Shown here: positions 1 to 11,201 of the stretch, piece by piece | How positions within the stretch are numbered: position 1 is the first letter of the stretch | Layout of the letters: each line of letters opens with the position of its first letter | DNA from: Zingiber officinale | Lineage: Eukaryota; Streptophyta; Magnoliopsida; Zingiberales; Zingiberaceae | DNA length: 64,000 nucleotides | Direction: 5' to 3' | Assembly: GCF_018446385.1 (NCBI RefSeq) | Contig: NC_056002.1 | Coordinates: 3,707,474 to 3,771,473 of the forward strand | Translations under genes and position numbers: made by a program | The notes under the pieces: generated by a model | What the model saw: the letters and a program-made list of their open reading frames with translations, nothing else | Databases searched by the model: none | Told to the model about the DNA's origin: nothing

Positions 1-79
1 AATTAAAAAAATAAAAATAAATGAAAAATAAATAAAATTAAAAAATAAAGAAGAGGGTAAAGGAGTCATTTGAAACAAG

Positions 80-119
<40 letters not shown>

Positions 120-476
120 GAGAGGAGAGGAGAGGGGGATGTTGTGGCTTTTTATTGTGAGGATTGTAAAATTGTAAATATAGTCATATGTTGGAAATAT
201 ATGGAAAAGTCATCCCATTACTGTTCCCTAATTTCATCCTCATCCCCATCCCCACTTTTTTCGGGGTCGGGAATTGATCCTCACTTTTTTCGGATTCGGA
301 GAATCCCCGAACCATCGAGGATCAATCCCTATCCTCGCCACCATCTCCACTTTAATCTCCAAATTAATTTTATATTATTATTATTTTACTATTAATATTA
401 ATATTAATTTTATTATTAATATTTTTTAAAAAATTAATATCAATATTATTATTAATATTTTTTAAATATAATAATA

Positions 477-512
<36 letters not shown>

Positions 513-690
513 TTCAGACGCGGGTTCGGGGATGGAGACAATATTTTCATACCCACCCCATCCTCGAAATAAATCTCCGAACTCGTCCCCATCCCCGAAT
601 AAATCGGAGATTCTCGTCCCCATTTCGAGTTTTCCCCACGGAGACTGAATCCGCGGGGAAAATTGTCATCCCTACTTAAAGTGGATAATA
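1..690. repeat. AT-rich spacer with GA microsatellite and a CCCC/GGGG-rich repeat
   Basis: No gene is seen. An (AG)n microsatellite lies at about 88-135. Two blocks (about 235-350 and 515-665) are rich in CCCCATCCCC, CCCCGAA and CGGGGA words and flank an ATT-rich core (about 360-510). The layout recalls dispersed plant repeats with GC-rich arms, but I could not define terminal repeats or a target duplication. The class is unknown. Confidence 0.35.
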
Positions 691-1310
691 TTATATAATC
701 TAGAGATATCTTAATTTTTTTTCCTAACAATTGTGCACGAGGATCTAGTGGGTCCCTGTCTAGATCAAGAGAATCAGACACTAGGTAAAAAAAATCCTAG
801 TAAGTCGATTGGACCGAGGAGGCAGGAAGTCCTAGTTGCGGCTATGCAAGGAAGTCTTAGTAGGTCGGTTGAATCGAGGGACAGGAAATCCTAGTGGGCT
901 CATGTCTGAATCAAGAGATCATCAGACACCAAACAAAAAAGCCTTAGTAGGTTTGTTGAACCGAGAGACAGGAAATTCTAGTAGGTCGGTTGGACCGAGA
1001 GGTAAGAAATCTTAGTTGCGATTAAGCAAAGAAGTCCTAGAAGGTTGATTGGATCGAGGGGCAGGAAGACCTGATGGGCCCATGCCTGGATTAAGAGGAC
1101 CAAACATCAGGCAAAGAAGTCCTAGTAAGTTAGTTGGATGAGGGGTAAGAAGTCCAAGTTGTAGCTAGGCAAGGAAGTTCTAGTAGGTCGGTTGGACCGA
1201 GGGACAGGAAGACTTGGTGGGTCAAGAATCAATTGTCAAATGGACAGACTTTCCGCTTGAGAGGACCTCGTGATCCTTTATTTGAGAGAGAATTGTTAGT
1301 GTTGCAAGAT
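690..1310. repeat. Decayed tandem repeats, LTR-leader-like
   Basis: Imperfect copies of GGAAGTCCTAGTAGGTCGGT followed by TGGACCGAGGG recur from about 780 to 1215. They resemble in style, but do not match, the tandem blocks inside the LTRs at 4690-5000 and 9690-10030. This is probably a remnant of an old LTR retrotransposon; its ends were not found. From 1310 to 1487 I see nothing further. Confidence 0.35.
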
Positions 1311-2143
1311 TATAAACATAGTTTCACATTAAAAATACATGAAAAAGACCATGGATTTATAAAGAGAAAGATATCTCCATTAGTGTGAGACCTTTTGGAT
1401 AGAGCATAAAAATATCATTGTGGATATATCTTAATTCTTCATCTACATCTTCTAATTATATCCAACTAAACGAGCTCGGATTGACATTGATATGGCGTAT
1501 AAGTAAGGGCCCCGAAGGGACGTGGCAGTCAGAAGTCAAGGGTACGTGATAGTCAGAAGTCGAGGTAACGTGACAGTCAATAGTCAAGAGGACGTGGCAG
1601 TCAAAAGTCAACGACCAGGAGGAAGAGGTAGTTAGACCACCCTACGCCATTAGTCGCAGAATTCCCGATCGGTCACAGCCAGGGTAGGTTCCCAGACCAA
1701 GCACGTATAGCGAAGCTTAAACTAGTTCCCAACTTGCTCTAGACTAATCAACCCCCCCCCCCAGCTCGGGCTTTACAAAGGGTCTCGATACTTTCACTTA
1801 TACAATTCTCGATCGGCCCTTCAAGGGTCAAACTACGAAAGATGAGTTTCTCGTCATAGTCTCAGATAGAGCTCGACCAACCCACTACAACTCATTCTCA
1901 TCATCAAGGCCCAGTCCTAAAATACAGCTAAGCGGTCACCCCGAGCTGTATCTAGCTAAACCTGGGCAGGACTAAAAGTTCTAAGCGACAACAATGTCAA
2001 GGAATCATAACTTTCTATCAGATAATAGTTGTCATACATCAGGGAATATTCCAGTGGTCTACTATCACCTGCGAATAAATCTTCCTTCCACTAATAGGAG
2101 GTCACTGTACATCCTCTCTCACCCGACAGACCTTGACACCCGA

Positions 2144-3144
2144 TGATCCTGCCCGAAAGCTGAATCAACGGACGCTGGGCACGTGGCGCTCTCTGAGTCG
2201 CTGACGTGGATCTCCGACCGATCGTACGGTCCTCCGGCGAACCTGAAAGGAAGTCGGGCCGGGAAGGGGTTCCCGGCGACGACCCTCCGACGCTCAAGTC
2301 AGGCAAAGCTCAACAAGAAAGTGGCTCCAAGAATCGTAGAATGCATACCTCCGGCGAAGGATGAGGGCCTTTATATAGGGCTCTAGAGAAGCGGGTGCAC
2401 ACATACCGAGGTGTACACATGTCCTCAGCCCATACCCCAGTAAGGGTCTGTCAGTGAGCTTACCTGACCACATACTGCCACAGTCCAAGCATGTCTTCGA
2501 TGGGACAGCGGAACCCCCTGTCGTAAGATTTGGAGTATGGCCTAAACGTAGAACATGTCGTGTCAGAAAAAGATGTCCCTTATCCTTTTCCCCTTGCTCC
2601 CGGCCGGGCGTCCGGCCGGCCAGCCTCTACCTTACGTCCGGCCGGACACCTATAGTGGTCTACTTGGGAGATTCTCGATAATGTGCTTTGTGGAGACTGT
2701 TAGCAGTATGCTACCTCATGTACCATGAGCGCCGGGGCCCAGCTTCCTGCTGGGGCACCTTTTGCCATCAGTTAGACACCGGTCAGCCGGCCGGGCGTTC
2801 GACCCACCCATCTCCGGTCGGCCACCTGGCCCTTTGACTTCCACGTGGCTGACTCCCCAGAACAGGGGTCCCCTGTTCTTACCGCTGGATCACTTGCCGG
2901 ACACCTATAGTGGTCTACTTGGGAGATTCTCGGTAATGTGCTTTGTGGAGACTGTTAGCAGTATGCTACCTCATGTCTTCGGCCGAGCGTGCCCTCCGCT
3001 CGGTCCTACGATCATGTACCATGAGCGCCGGGGCCCACCCCTTTCTCCAGTCGGCCTAGTTGGTCCGACCTTCTTCGATCAACCGCTCGGCTCTTTGAGT
3101 TCCACGTGGCGTTGACCGGGTCCCCTGTTCTTACCGCCGGATCA
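2144..3144 (-). repeat. 3' LTR of the Tat-like element
   Basis: It matches 14973-16063. The minus-strand TATA box, CTATATAAAGG, lies near 2368-2380. Part of the U3 region (ACACCTATAGTGGTCTACTT and following) is present twice in tandem, a feature shared with the other LTR, so that duplication predates this insertion. Confidence 0.85.
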
Positions 3145-4473
3145 CTTGCCTCCCCTTCAAGTCTAGTCGAAGGAGGCGATTAGTCCGACTGACTGGACTG
3201 CGAGTCTAGCCGGGCGGCGCCTTCATGCCATTATCCTCCGCTCGGCCAACCGCAGGGATGGGCTTAAGGTTAGTCAACAGCCACATTCCTTGGACCTCCT
3301 CGTAATCTGTGCCAATCTTCGACATTAAGGCTGAGCATGCGCTCATTAAATGCTTCGAATGGCTGAATGCCATGTGGCGCACTGTCGTCATCGTACGGCG
3401 GCGGCGGCGTGGTGCTTTGATGGGATCGAAGCGGTTCGAAATGAACGGTGCGATGCAAGCTTTAATTCCCGTGACCTGGAACCAACGGTGGAGGCCGCCC
3501 GGCCTCCACCCTATAAAATCTTCGTTTTCTCCTCCGTCGCCTCACTCCTTCTTTCGCGTGCCCACGGTTATCCTTCGCGTTCTAGAGCTCCGGCGATTGT
3601 GTTTTCCTGCTTTCGTCGATCCCCAGTGTTCTTCCTTCGATCCTCCTTTTTCTCGTAAGATTCTCCTCCTTTCTTCCTTGTTTCCGGTGCTTTCTTTACA
3701 TTTATTTCCCCAGTTTTCGCTTCCAGAGTACTATTTTCGCTTGCTGTCGTCTTTTTTCTGCCTTTTTGCCTTTTCGATTTCTTTCGATCGGACCATGGCT
3801 AGTTCTTCTCATCCTGAAGACCAGTCCCTCGGCCCCTGGTACACTACCATGCAGTCACGATTCGATCAGCATGACTTTGATATTCTGACCGATAATTTTG
3901 AAATCCCCGATGATTTTGAACTTCATTTAGCCGGTCCCTCCGCTTGGCCACACAAGCCGTCGCGCGGAGCTTTCTGTGTCTTTCGCGACCAGTTTACTGC
4001 CGGTCTGCGTTTCCCTGTACATCCTTTCATTATAGATGTTTGTAACTTTTTCGGTGTTCCGCTCGGCAGTCTAGTACCCAACACCTTTCGCCTTCTCTCT
4101 GGGGTTGTTGTTTTATTCAAAATCCACAACATCCCCCTCTGACCGGACGTCTTTTTTTATTTCTATTACCCCAAGCAGTCCGAGCCGGGCACCTTCATGT
4201 TCCAAGCTCGGCCCGGCCTAGTCTTCTTCAACAAACTGCCTTCTTCTAATAAACATTGGAAGGAGTATTTTTTCTATATTCGTATGCCCGATCAGGCCAA
4301 TTTCCGGACCAAGTGGCAGGTCGACTTACCCCCCACTCCTGAGCTGAAGAAGTTCAAGACCCGACCGGACTACCTCCATGCTGCAAATATGCTAGCCGGT
4401 CTGCGGCTCGACATCAATAAGCTTCTTCACGAAGGAGTGATGTACATCTTCGGTCTGAGTCCCATACGGACTC

Positions 4474-6098
4474 TGTTGGTGCAATTTCTAGTAGGTCAAG
4501 GTTGACCTAGTTGACCAAGAGTAAACCTTGGTCATGGTTTCGATGTTTGACAATACAGAAAGACATGTAGACATGGACAATGCAGGTGCAGTTGTCCATG
4601 CGGAGAGATATTGATCAGGGTCTGATTAGGTTGAATGAAGAAGAGTCAAGTAGGTCAAGGTTGACCGGATACTTGACTGGGAAGTCCTAACTGGGATGTT
4701 AGGCAGTTCGGAAAGTCCTGGTGAGTAAAGCCAGGCAGTCAGGAAGTCCTGGTGAGTGAAGCCAGACAAAGTGAAGCTGCGGTGAAAATCCTAGTGAGTG
4801 AAGCTAGGTGAAAGTGAAAGTCAGTGAGTGAAGCTGGCAATTGGAGAAAGTCCGTGAGTGAAGCAGCGGTGGGAAAGTCTGAGTGAACCGGTTGGAAAAG
4901 TCACTGGCTGGTTGAAAGTCCCGTGAGTGAAGCCGACAGTGGAAAAGTCGAGCCAGGCACTTGGGAAGTCCTGGTGAGTGAAGCCGGGCAAGGAAAAATC
5001 CAGATGGATCAAGGGTGATCGGACATCTGGTGTTGAGAAGGTCAAGTAGGTCAAGGGAGTGACCGGATACTTGACACGAAGAGAAAAGTTCAAGTGGGTC
5101 AAAGGGATTGACCAGACACTTGGTGGGGAGTCTTAGCAGGTCAAGGGAGTGACCAGATGCTAAGCATGATGTACCAATAGGTCAAGGTTGACCGGATATT
5201 GGTTTGGACTTGGTTTGGGCAAAAACCAAGACCTGGATCGGTTTAGTGACCGATCCAGTGATACTGTGGCTTCTTGATCGGTCTGGAGACCGATCAGAAA
5301 GCGATCAGTGCCTCTGTGAGCTTACTGATCGGTCTGGGGACCGATCAGCATGAAGCCTGATCGGTCCCCGGGACCGATCAGGGCACTCACAGAGAGTTGC
5401 GCAAACTCTCTGTAAAGTGTGCTGATCGGTCTGGGGACCGATCAGGAGTGTGACTGATCGGTCCAGGTCCTAGCCGTTGTGACACAACGGCTAGTCTTCT
5501 GTCTTCTGTTCTTCGCAGGTGCAGTGTAGGTTGAGTGCAGGATATAAAAGGAGTTCAAGGGCTTCTACAGTGGCCTCTCTCTTCTTCTTTCTTGCTTCTG
5601 CAAGTTCTTCCTGGTTCCTTCTGCGAGCGCTTTGCTGAGCTCTCACTGCCGAAGATTCGGGTGAGCTTCCTGCTGGTTTTCTAGCTGAGCTTAGATTCGA
5701 GAAGTTGCTGCTTCATCAGGATTCCAGTCGACAACGAGAAGGCAAGCAAAGGGGTTTTACATTTCGATTGTTCTTGTTTGCTTTCTCTACTGTTGTACTC
5801 CTTCTTGCTGTTGTAAGCTTTTGTGGCGAGGTTTCTCCACCCATAAGGAGTACTTATTAGCCGGTTTTTCGGGGACTCATCCACCGACGGATTGATAGGC
5901 TTCGTCCACCTTACGGACACGCCGAGGAGTAGGAGTATCATCTCCGAACCTCGTTACATCTTCGTGTTGAGGTTTGCTTCTCCTTTTTCGTTTCTATTTG
6001 TTATTTCCGCTGCGCTAACTTGATTTGTAGAAAGAAACGTGAATTTGGGGTCGGCTATTCACACCCCCCCTCTCTAGCCCAAATCATCGGTCCTAACA
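4474..6098 (+). repeat. 5' LTR of the gag-only copia-type element
   Basis: It holds, in order, a partly scrambled block of short tandem repeats around GTGAGTGAAGCCAGGCAG (about 4700-5000), a cluster of GATCGGTC/GACCGATC inverted repeats (about 5235-5465), an inverted repeat with 12-bp arms CTAGCCGTTGTG (about 5472-5496), a TATA box GATATAAAAGG (near 5540) and the terminal TCCTAACA. Confidence 0.88.
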
Positions 6099-6159
6099 AG
6101 TGGTATCGGAGCGAGGTCGCTCTTCGTTGGATCAACACCCGGGAGAGCACAAGCTAGAG

Positions 6160-7635
6160 ATGGATCAACTCGGAGAAGAAATCACCATTCCACCTTTCTA
6201 TGACCGCGACGACTTCGCGTATTGGAAGGTAAGAATGAGGTATTTTCTTATGACTAACCTTGAAAATTGGAGTTGTGTTCAATTAGGTTTCAAGCCTCCA
6301 ATGGATAAGGAAGGAAAACCACTCGAGAAGAAGAAGTGGACAAGGGAACAAATCCACCATTCCACAATCAACGATGAGGTAATGAAAGTATTTGAATTCT
6401 CATTACCTAATGACATTCTATGTAAGATAGGTGGATACAACAATGCCAAGGAGTTGTGGAACAACTTGGCTAAGTTCCATGAGGGGAACTCCACTTCAAG
6501 CCATGAAGAGGAGTCAAGTGAGCCAAGGAGCTCATTTCATGGAGGAATGGATTTAGAAGTTGAGAGCCACTCAACATCTAAAGAAGAAGAGGAGGAGAGT
6601 TCTTCTTCAAGATCGGAGCAAGAAGAAGAAGCTTCTATCTCCGGAAGGGATGAAGAAGAGAGCTCACATCCATCCTCAACCCTAGGTAACTCAAGCCATT
6701 TAATTTCAAATAAATTACACATAATGTGCTTTGAGTGTAGGGAGTATGGACATTACAAGAGTAAGTGTCCAAGGAGGATTAGGAAGACTCCACCGGTACC
6801 AAAAGTCAAGGAAGCCGGAGTCCCGATATGCAAGAGCAAGGAGCACGTGGTGTGCTTCCAATGCAAGCGAAGGGGACATTATCGGAGCCAATGTCTGAGG
6901 GGGAGGCAACCTCACAAGGACAAGAGGACGAGCACATCGATAGGGGGAGCTAAGGCAAACCCTAAGGTAATCTCTAAGGCACATTATTGCAATAATAATA
7001 AGACACATGCTAGTAGCCTTATTGCTATTGTTAATAATGGTAAGCATGATAACATTAGAAATCGATACACATGCTTAGGTGCCAAACATGTGAGCCTAGA
7101 TAAGGATAACACTTGGAAAGCCAACCCTAGAATTAACCCATCTAAGGCTAAGGAAAACCTAGGTAGGAATCCCAAATCAACTAGACACATGCCTAGGAAT
7201 ACCTCAAAGAAAAATGAAAAATTAAAAATTGAGGTATTAGAGAAGGAGAATCAAGTCTTGAGGTCAAGACTTGATACTTTGGAAAAGGCTCTTAAGAACT
7301 TGGAGAAGTCATCTCTAGGGTTTAAGGGTCAAAAATCAATGTCCAAGGACAAGAAAGGTTTGGGTCACAAACCTAAGTGCCAAATGGTCAAGCCCACTTA
7401 TCACAATGTTCCATTCGATTATGGAACAAAATCTAGGGCTAGAAAGACCATCACCAAGGTCACAAGGGGAGTCACCCCTAGAGTTGATCTTGATGAGTCC
7501 CAAATGACCAAGGCTTTAAAGCCTAGGAGGGTCATTAGAAGGGTTGCTAGGGAAGTCATCCCTAGTGAATACTTAGTAAACCCAGTGAGCTCCAATAGGT
7601 ATTGGGTACCTAGGAGCGTGATTCCATCACGCTAG
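6160..7635 (+). mobile_element. gag-like ORF of the copia-type element (two CCHC knuckles)
   Basis: The ORF is 491 residues from the ATG at 6160. The N-terminal third (FAYWKVRMRYFLM, then KELWNNLAKFHEG) matches the gag-polypeptide/UBN2 fold of copia-type elements. An acidic Ser/Glu-rich stretch follows, then two CX2CX4HX4C zinc knuckles (CFECREYGHYKSKC and CFQCKRRGHYRSQC), a basic region and a short coiled coil (about residues 360-400). There is no protease or polymerase after it. The frame looks whole for a gag-only element. It is described as an element part, not a host gene. Confidence 0.75.
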
Positions 7636-9465
7636 GTGGTTTAGGGTGTGCCAACCTTACTTGAATAGGTAGTTAACCTAATCATGGCAAAAGGTGGCAC
7701 TTTAGGAATTTTCAAGGTGCAATCAAGCCTTGAAAATAAAATTGAAAATTATTCCTAAGGTGATTAGGATGTGCCAATCACATTTGAGGAGTTCTCTTAG
7801 GTCAATTTAATTGGCACATAGTGATCTAAACATCCTTGGTATGTGATTTTAGGTCTATTACACTTAGGAATATAGAACTTATGGCAAAATGATCAAAACT
7901 ATCAAAAATGGCAACTAAGGCTAGAATTAGGTATTTTCTATACCTTTATGTGCTATTTGCCATATATTGTTCGTCATATGCCATGTCATGACATCATATT
8001 TATTTTATGATCATTTAAAATGTCATGATAATGCTTAGGTTAGTTAAATGTCATGTTTTATTTAAGTTTCATACTTTATGCCATGACATCATGACATTGG
8101 CACATGTTTCACTTATGATATCATTATATGCCATGTCATCATCTTTTGCATTTATAATCAATTAATTTGATTTAAGGATAAAAACACAATTTGATATGGA
8201 GATCAAATTGTTGTTTAGAAAATGCATGAGAACTTAGCCTAAGATGACCTAAACTCATATCTCACATCAAAATTGACTTGGATGTGTTTGATACACCTTA
8301 GATGTGCGTGAGATATTAGGATTGTGAGTTAGGATCAAGGTACATAGTTCTTGTACCTAGATGAGCCTAATTCTAATTGGGGATCATAGGGAAAGCTTAT
8401 GTACAAGTCATGTACATTTAGCCCTAGGATTATGATCCTAAATTGAAGGGTTTAAAATCATTTCAAAATTGATTTGAAAAACCTTGATGAAGTTTTTCTA
8501 GTGATAGCATTCATCATTGAACAAGTTGATACAAAGATAAGTAACTTTGAGCTATTTCAAAGACTTTTGAACTTTGTATCAAGATTTAAAAATGGAACTT
8601 ATTTTCATAGAAAACTATTTTTCCATGATAGTATATGTTATGAGGAGTGTATCCTCAAAATTTTACAATTTTTAGAATTTTCTGTGATTTTCTAGAGGTT
8701 TCTGAATTTCGGGAGAAGAAATCAGAAGAGGGGATTCTGATCGGTCCAGGGGTGCTTGGATCGGTCACCGTGACCGATCCAGGGAATCCCTGATCGGTCT
8801 GGTGACCGATCAGGGCGTGCCAACCTGCTGAATTTCGACTGTTTGTCTGAAATTGAAGCTCGGGAAGTGGTGTTTTAGGTTTCTAAAGGTTTGAAACTCA
8901 CCAAGACATTGTTAGTGCAATGGTCAAGGGGGAGTTGACCTTTAGGGGGAGCTTTACCCATTAGTCAAGGAGGAGTTGACTTTTAGGGGGAGTTTTTACT
9001 CGTTGAAATTTTTGAGGATGAGTGATATGGGATTATCACTAAGTTAATTGTTGACCTTAGTATCAAGGGGGAAATTAAGGGTTTCAATGAAAGGTATGGG
9101 ACTTTCATTAGGAAGAAACTCTTGACCTTGATTCACTCCTTTTGATGTGTGTCAAAAAGGGGAAGAATGTCTAGAGAATGTTCAAGGAAGAACATTGGAG
9201 TTAGTGGGAGAGTTTGTTGATCACGACGAGTGAAGTTGTGAACAACGATAACTTACTCTTCAGGGGGAGAGTTTGTTGATGTGTGCTAATAGGGGGAGAA
9301 TGAAGGGTTTAAGTTAGGCCTTCATTATCTAAGAAGGAGGTAGCCTTCTTAGAAGGAGAATGTAAGGTTGTAACTTATGTTTCATTACCTAGTGGTATGA
9401 AGAAAGTTGAGGCTATTGGATTAGCCTAACTTAAAGGTATTGTCAAACATCAAAAAGGGGGAGAT
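7636..9465 (+). mobile_element. Non-coding 3' interior of the gag-only copia-type element
   Basis: This stretch has no supported ORF. It is AT-rich, with runs of CATGTCATGACAT-like words (about 7960-8160). Near 8737-8815 it carries the same GATCGGTC/GACCGATC inverted repeats as the LTRs, and ends in G-rich tracts (TTAGGGGGAG, CAAGGGGGA) leading into the polypurine tract. Confidence 0.6.
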
Positions 9466-11201
9466 TGTTGGTGCAATTTCCAGTAGGTCAAGGTTGACCT
9501 AGTTGACCAAGCGTAAACCTTGGTCATGGTTTCGATGTTTGACAATACAGAAAGACATGTAGACATGGACAATGCATGTGCAGTTGTCCATGCGGAGAGA
9601 TATTGATCAGGGTCTGATTAGGTTGAATGAAGAAGAGTCAAGTAGGTCAAGGTTGACCGGATACTTGACTGGGAAGTCCTAACTGGGATGTTAGGCAGTT
9701 CGGAAAGTCCTGGTGAGTAAAGCCAGGCAGTCAGGAAGTCCTGGTGAGTGAAGCCAGGCAGTCAGGAAATCCTGGTGAGTGAAGCCAGGTGAAAATCCTA
9801 GTGAGTGAAGCTAGGTGAAAGTGAAAGTCCTGGTGAGTGAAGCCAGGCAGTTGGAGAAAGTCCTGGTGAGTGAAGCCAGGCAGTGGGAAAGTCCTGGTGA
9901 GTGAACCCAGGCAGTTGGAAAAGTCCTGGTAAGTGAAGCCAGGCAGTTCGGAAAGTCCTGGTGAGTGAAGCCAGGCAGTTGGAAAAGTCCTGGTGAGTGA
10001 AGCCAGGCAGTTGGGAAGTCCTGGTGAGTGAAGCCGGGCAAGGAAAAATCCAGATGGATCAAGGGTGATCGGACATCTGGTGTTGAGAAGGTCAAGTAGG
10101 TCAAGGGAGTGACCGGATACTTGACACGAAGAGAAAAGTCCAAGTGGGTCAAAGGGATTGACCGGACACTTGGTGGGGAGTCTTAGCAGGTCAAGGGAGT
10201 GACCGGATGCTAAGCATGATGTACCAATAGGTCAAGGTTGACCGGATATTGGTTTGGACTTGGTTTGGGCAAAAACCAAGACCTGGATCGGTCTGGTGAC
10301 CGATCCAGTGATACTGTGGTTTCTTGATCGGTCTGGAGACCGATCAGAAAGCGATCAGTGCCTCTGTGAGCTTACTGATCGGTCTGGGGACCGATCAGCA
10401 TGAAGCCTGATCGGTCCCCGGGACCGATCAGGGCACGCACAGAGAGTTGCGCAAACTCTCTGTGAAGTGTGCTGATCGGTCTGGGGACCGATCAGCATAG
10501 GTCCTGATCGGTCCCCAAGACCGATCAGAGAAGGTCTGGACCGATCAGGAGTGTGCCTGATCGGTCCAGGTCCTAGCCGTTGTGACACAACGGCTAGTCT
10601 TCTGTCTTCTGTTCTTCGCAGGTGCAGTGCAGGTTGAGTGCAGGATATAAAAGGAGTTCAAGGGCTTCTACAGTGGACACTCTCTTCTTCCTTCTTGCTT
10701 CTGCAAGTTCTTCCTGGTTCCTTCTGCGAGCGCTTTGCTGAGCTCTCACTGCCGAAGCTTCGGGTGAGCTTCCTGCTGGTTTTCTAGCTGAGCTTGGATC
10801 CGAGAAGTTGCTGCTTCATCAGGATTCCAGTCGACAACGAGAAGGCAAGCAAAGGGGTTTTACATTTCGATTGTTCTTGTTTGCTTTCTCTACTGTTGTA
10901 CTCCTTCTTGCTGTTGTAAGCTTTTGTGGCAAGGTTTCTCCACCCATAAGGAGTACTTATTAGCCGGTTTTCCGGGGACTCATCCACCGACGGATTGATA
11001 GGCTTCGTCCACCTTACGGACACGCCGAGGAGTAGGAGTATCATCTCCGAACCTCGTTACATCTTCGTGTTGAGGTTTGCTTCTCCTTTTTTGTTTATAT
11101 TTGTTATTTCCACTGCGCTAACTTGATTTGTAGAAAGAAACGCGAATTTGGGGTCGGCTATTCACACCCCCCCTCTCTAGCTGAGATCATCGGTCCTAAC
11201 A
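9466..11201 (+). repeat. 3' LTR of the gag-only copia-type element
   Basis: It has the same order of parts as the 5' LTR but a longer, more regular tandem block (about 9700-10030) and more GATCGGTC/GACCGATC hairpins (about 10285-10570). It is about 110 bp longer than its partner, mainly through these repeats; elsewhere the two are nearly identical. TATA box near 10643. Confidence 0.88.

Larger units (their letters stand above)
4474..11201 (+). mobile_element. Young gag-only Ty1/copia-type LTR element
   Basis: LTRs lie at 4474-6098 and 9466-11201 (TGTTGG...TAACA). Perfect duplications GACTC lie at 4469-4473 and 11202-11206. The primer-binding site TGGTATCGGAGC (initiator tRNA-Met type) is at 6101-6112 and a purine tract, AAAAAGGGGGAGAT, precedes the second LTR. 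The 3.4-kb interior has one gag-like ORF and no recognisable protease, integrase or reverse transcriptase, so any movement would have needed enzymes from another element. The first 300 bases of the two LTRs show about 3 differences (near 1 percent), so it is the youngest element here. It sits inside the antisense ORF of the Tat-like element. Confidence 0.88.

Noticed and set aside
3309-4142. Possible host gene starting MASSSHPEDQSLG
   Set aside because: It has the gypsy-type transposon domain, lies inside an LTR element with target duplications, and is the known antisense ORF of that lineage.
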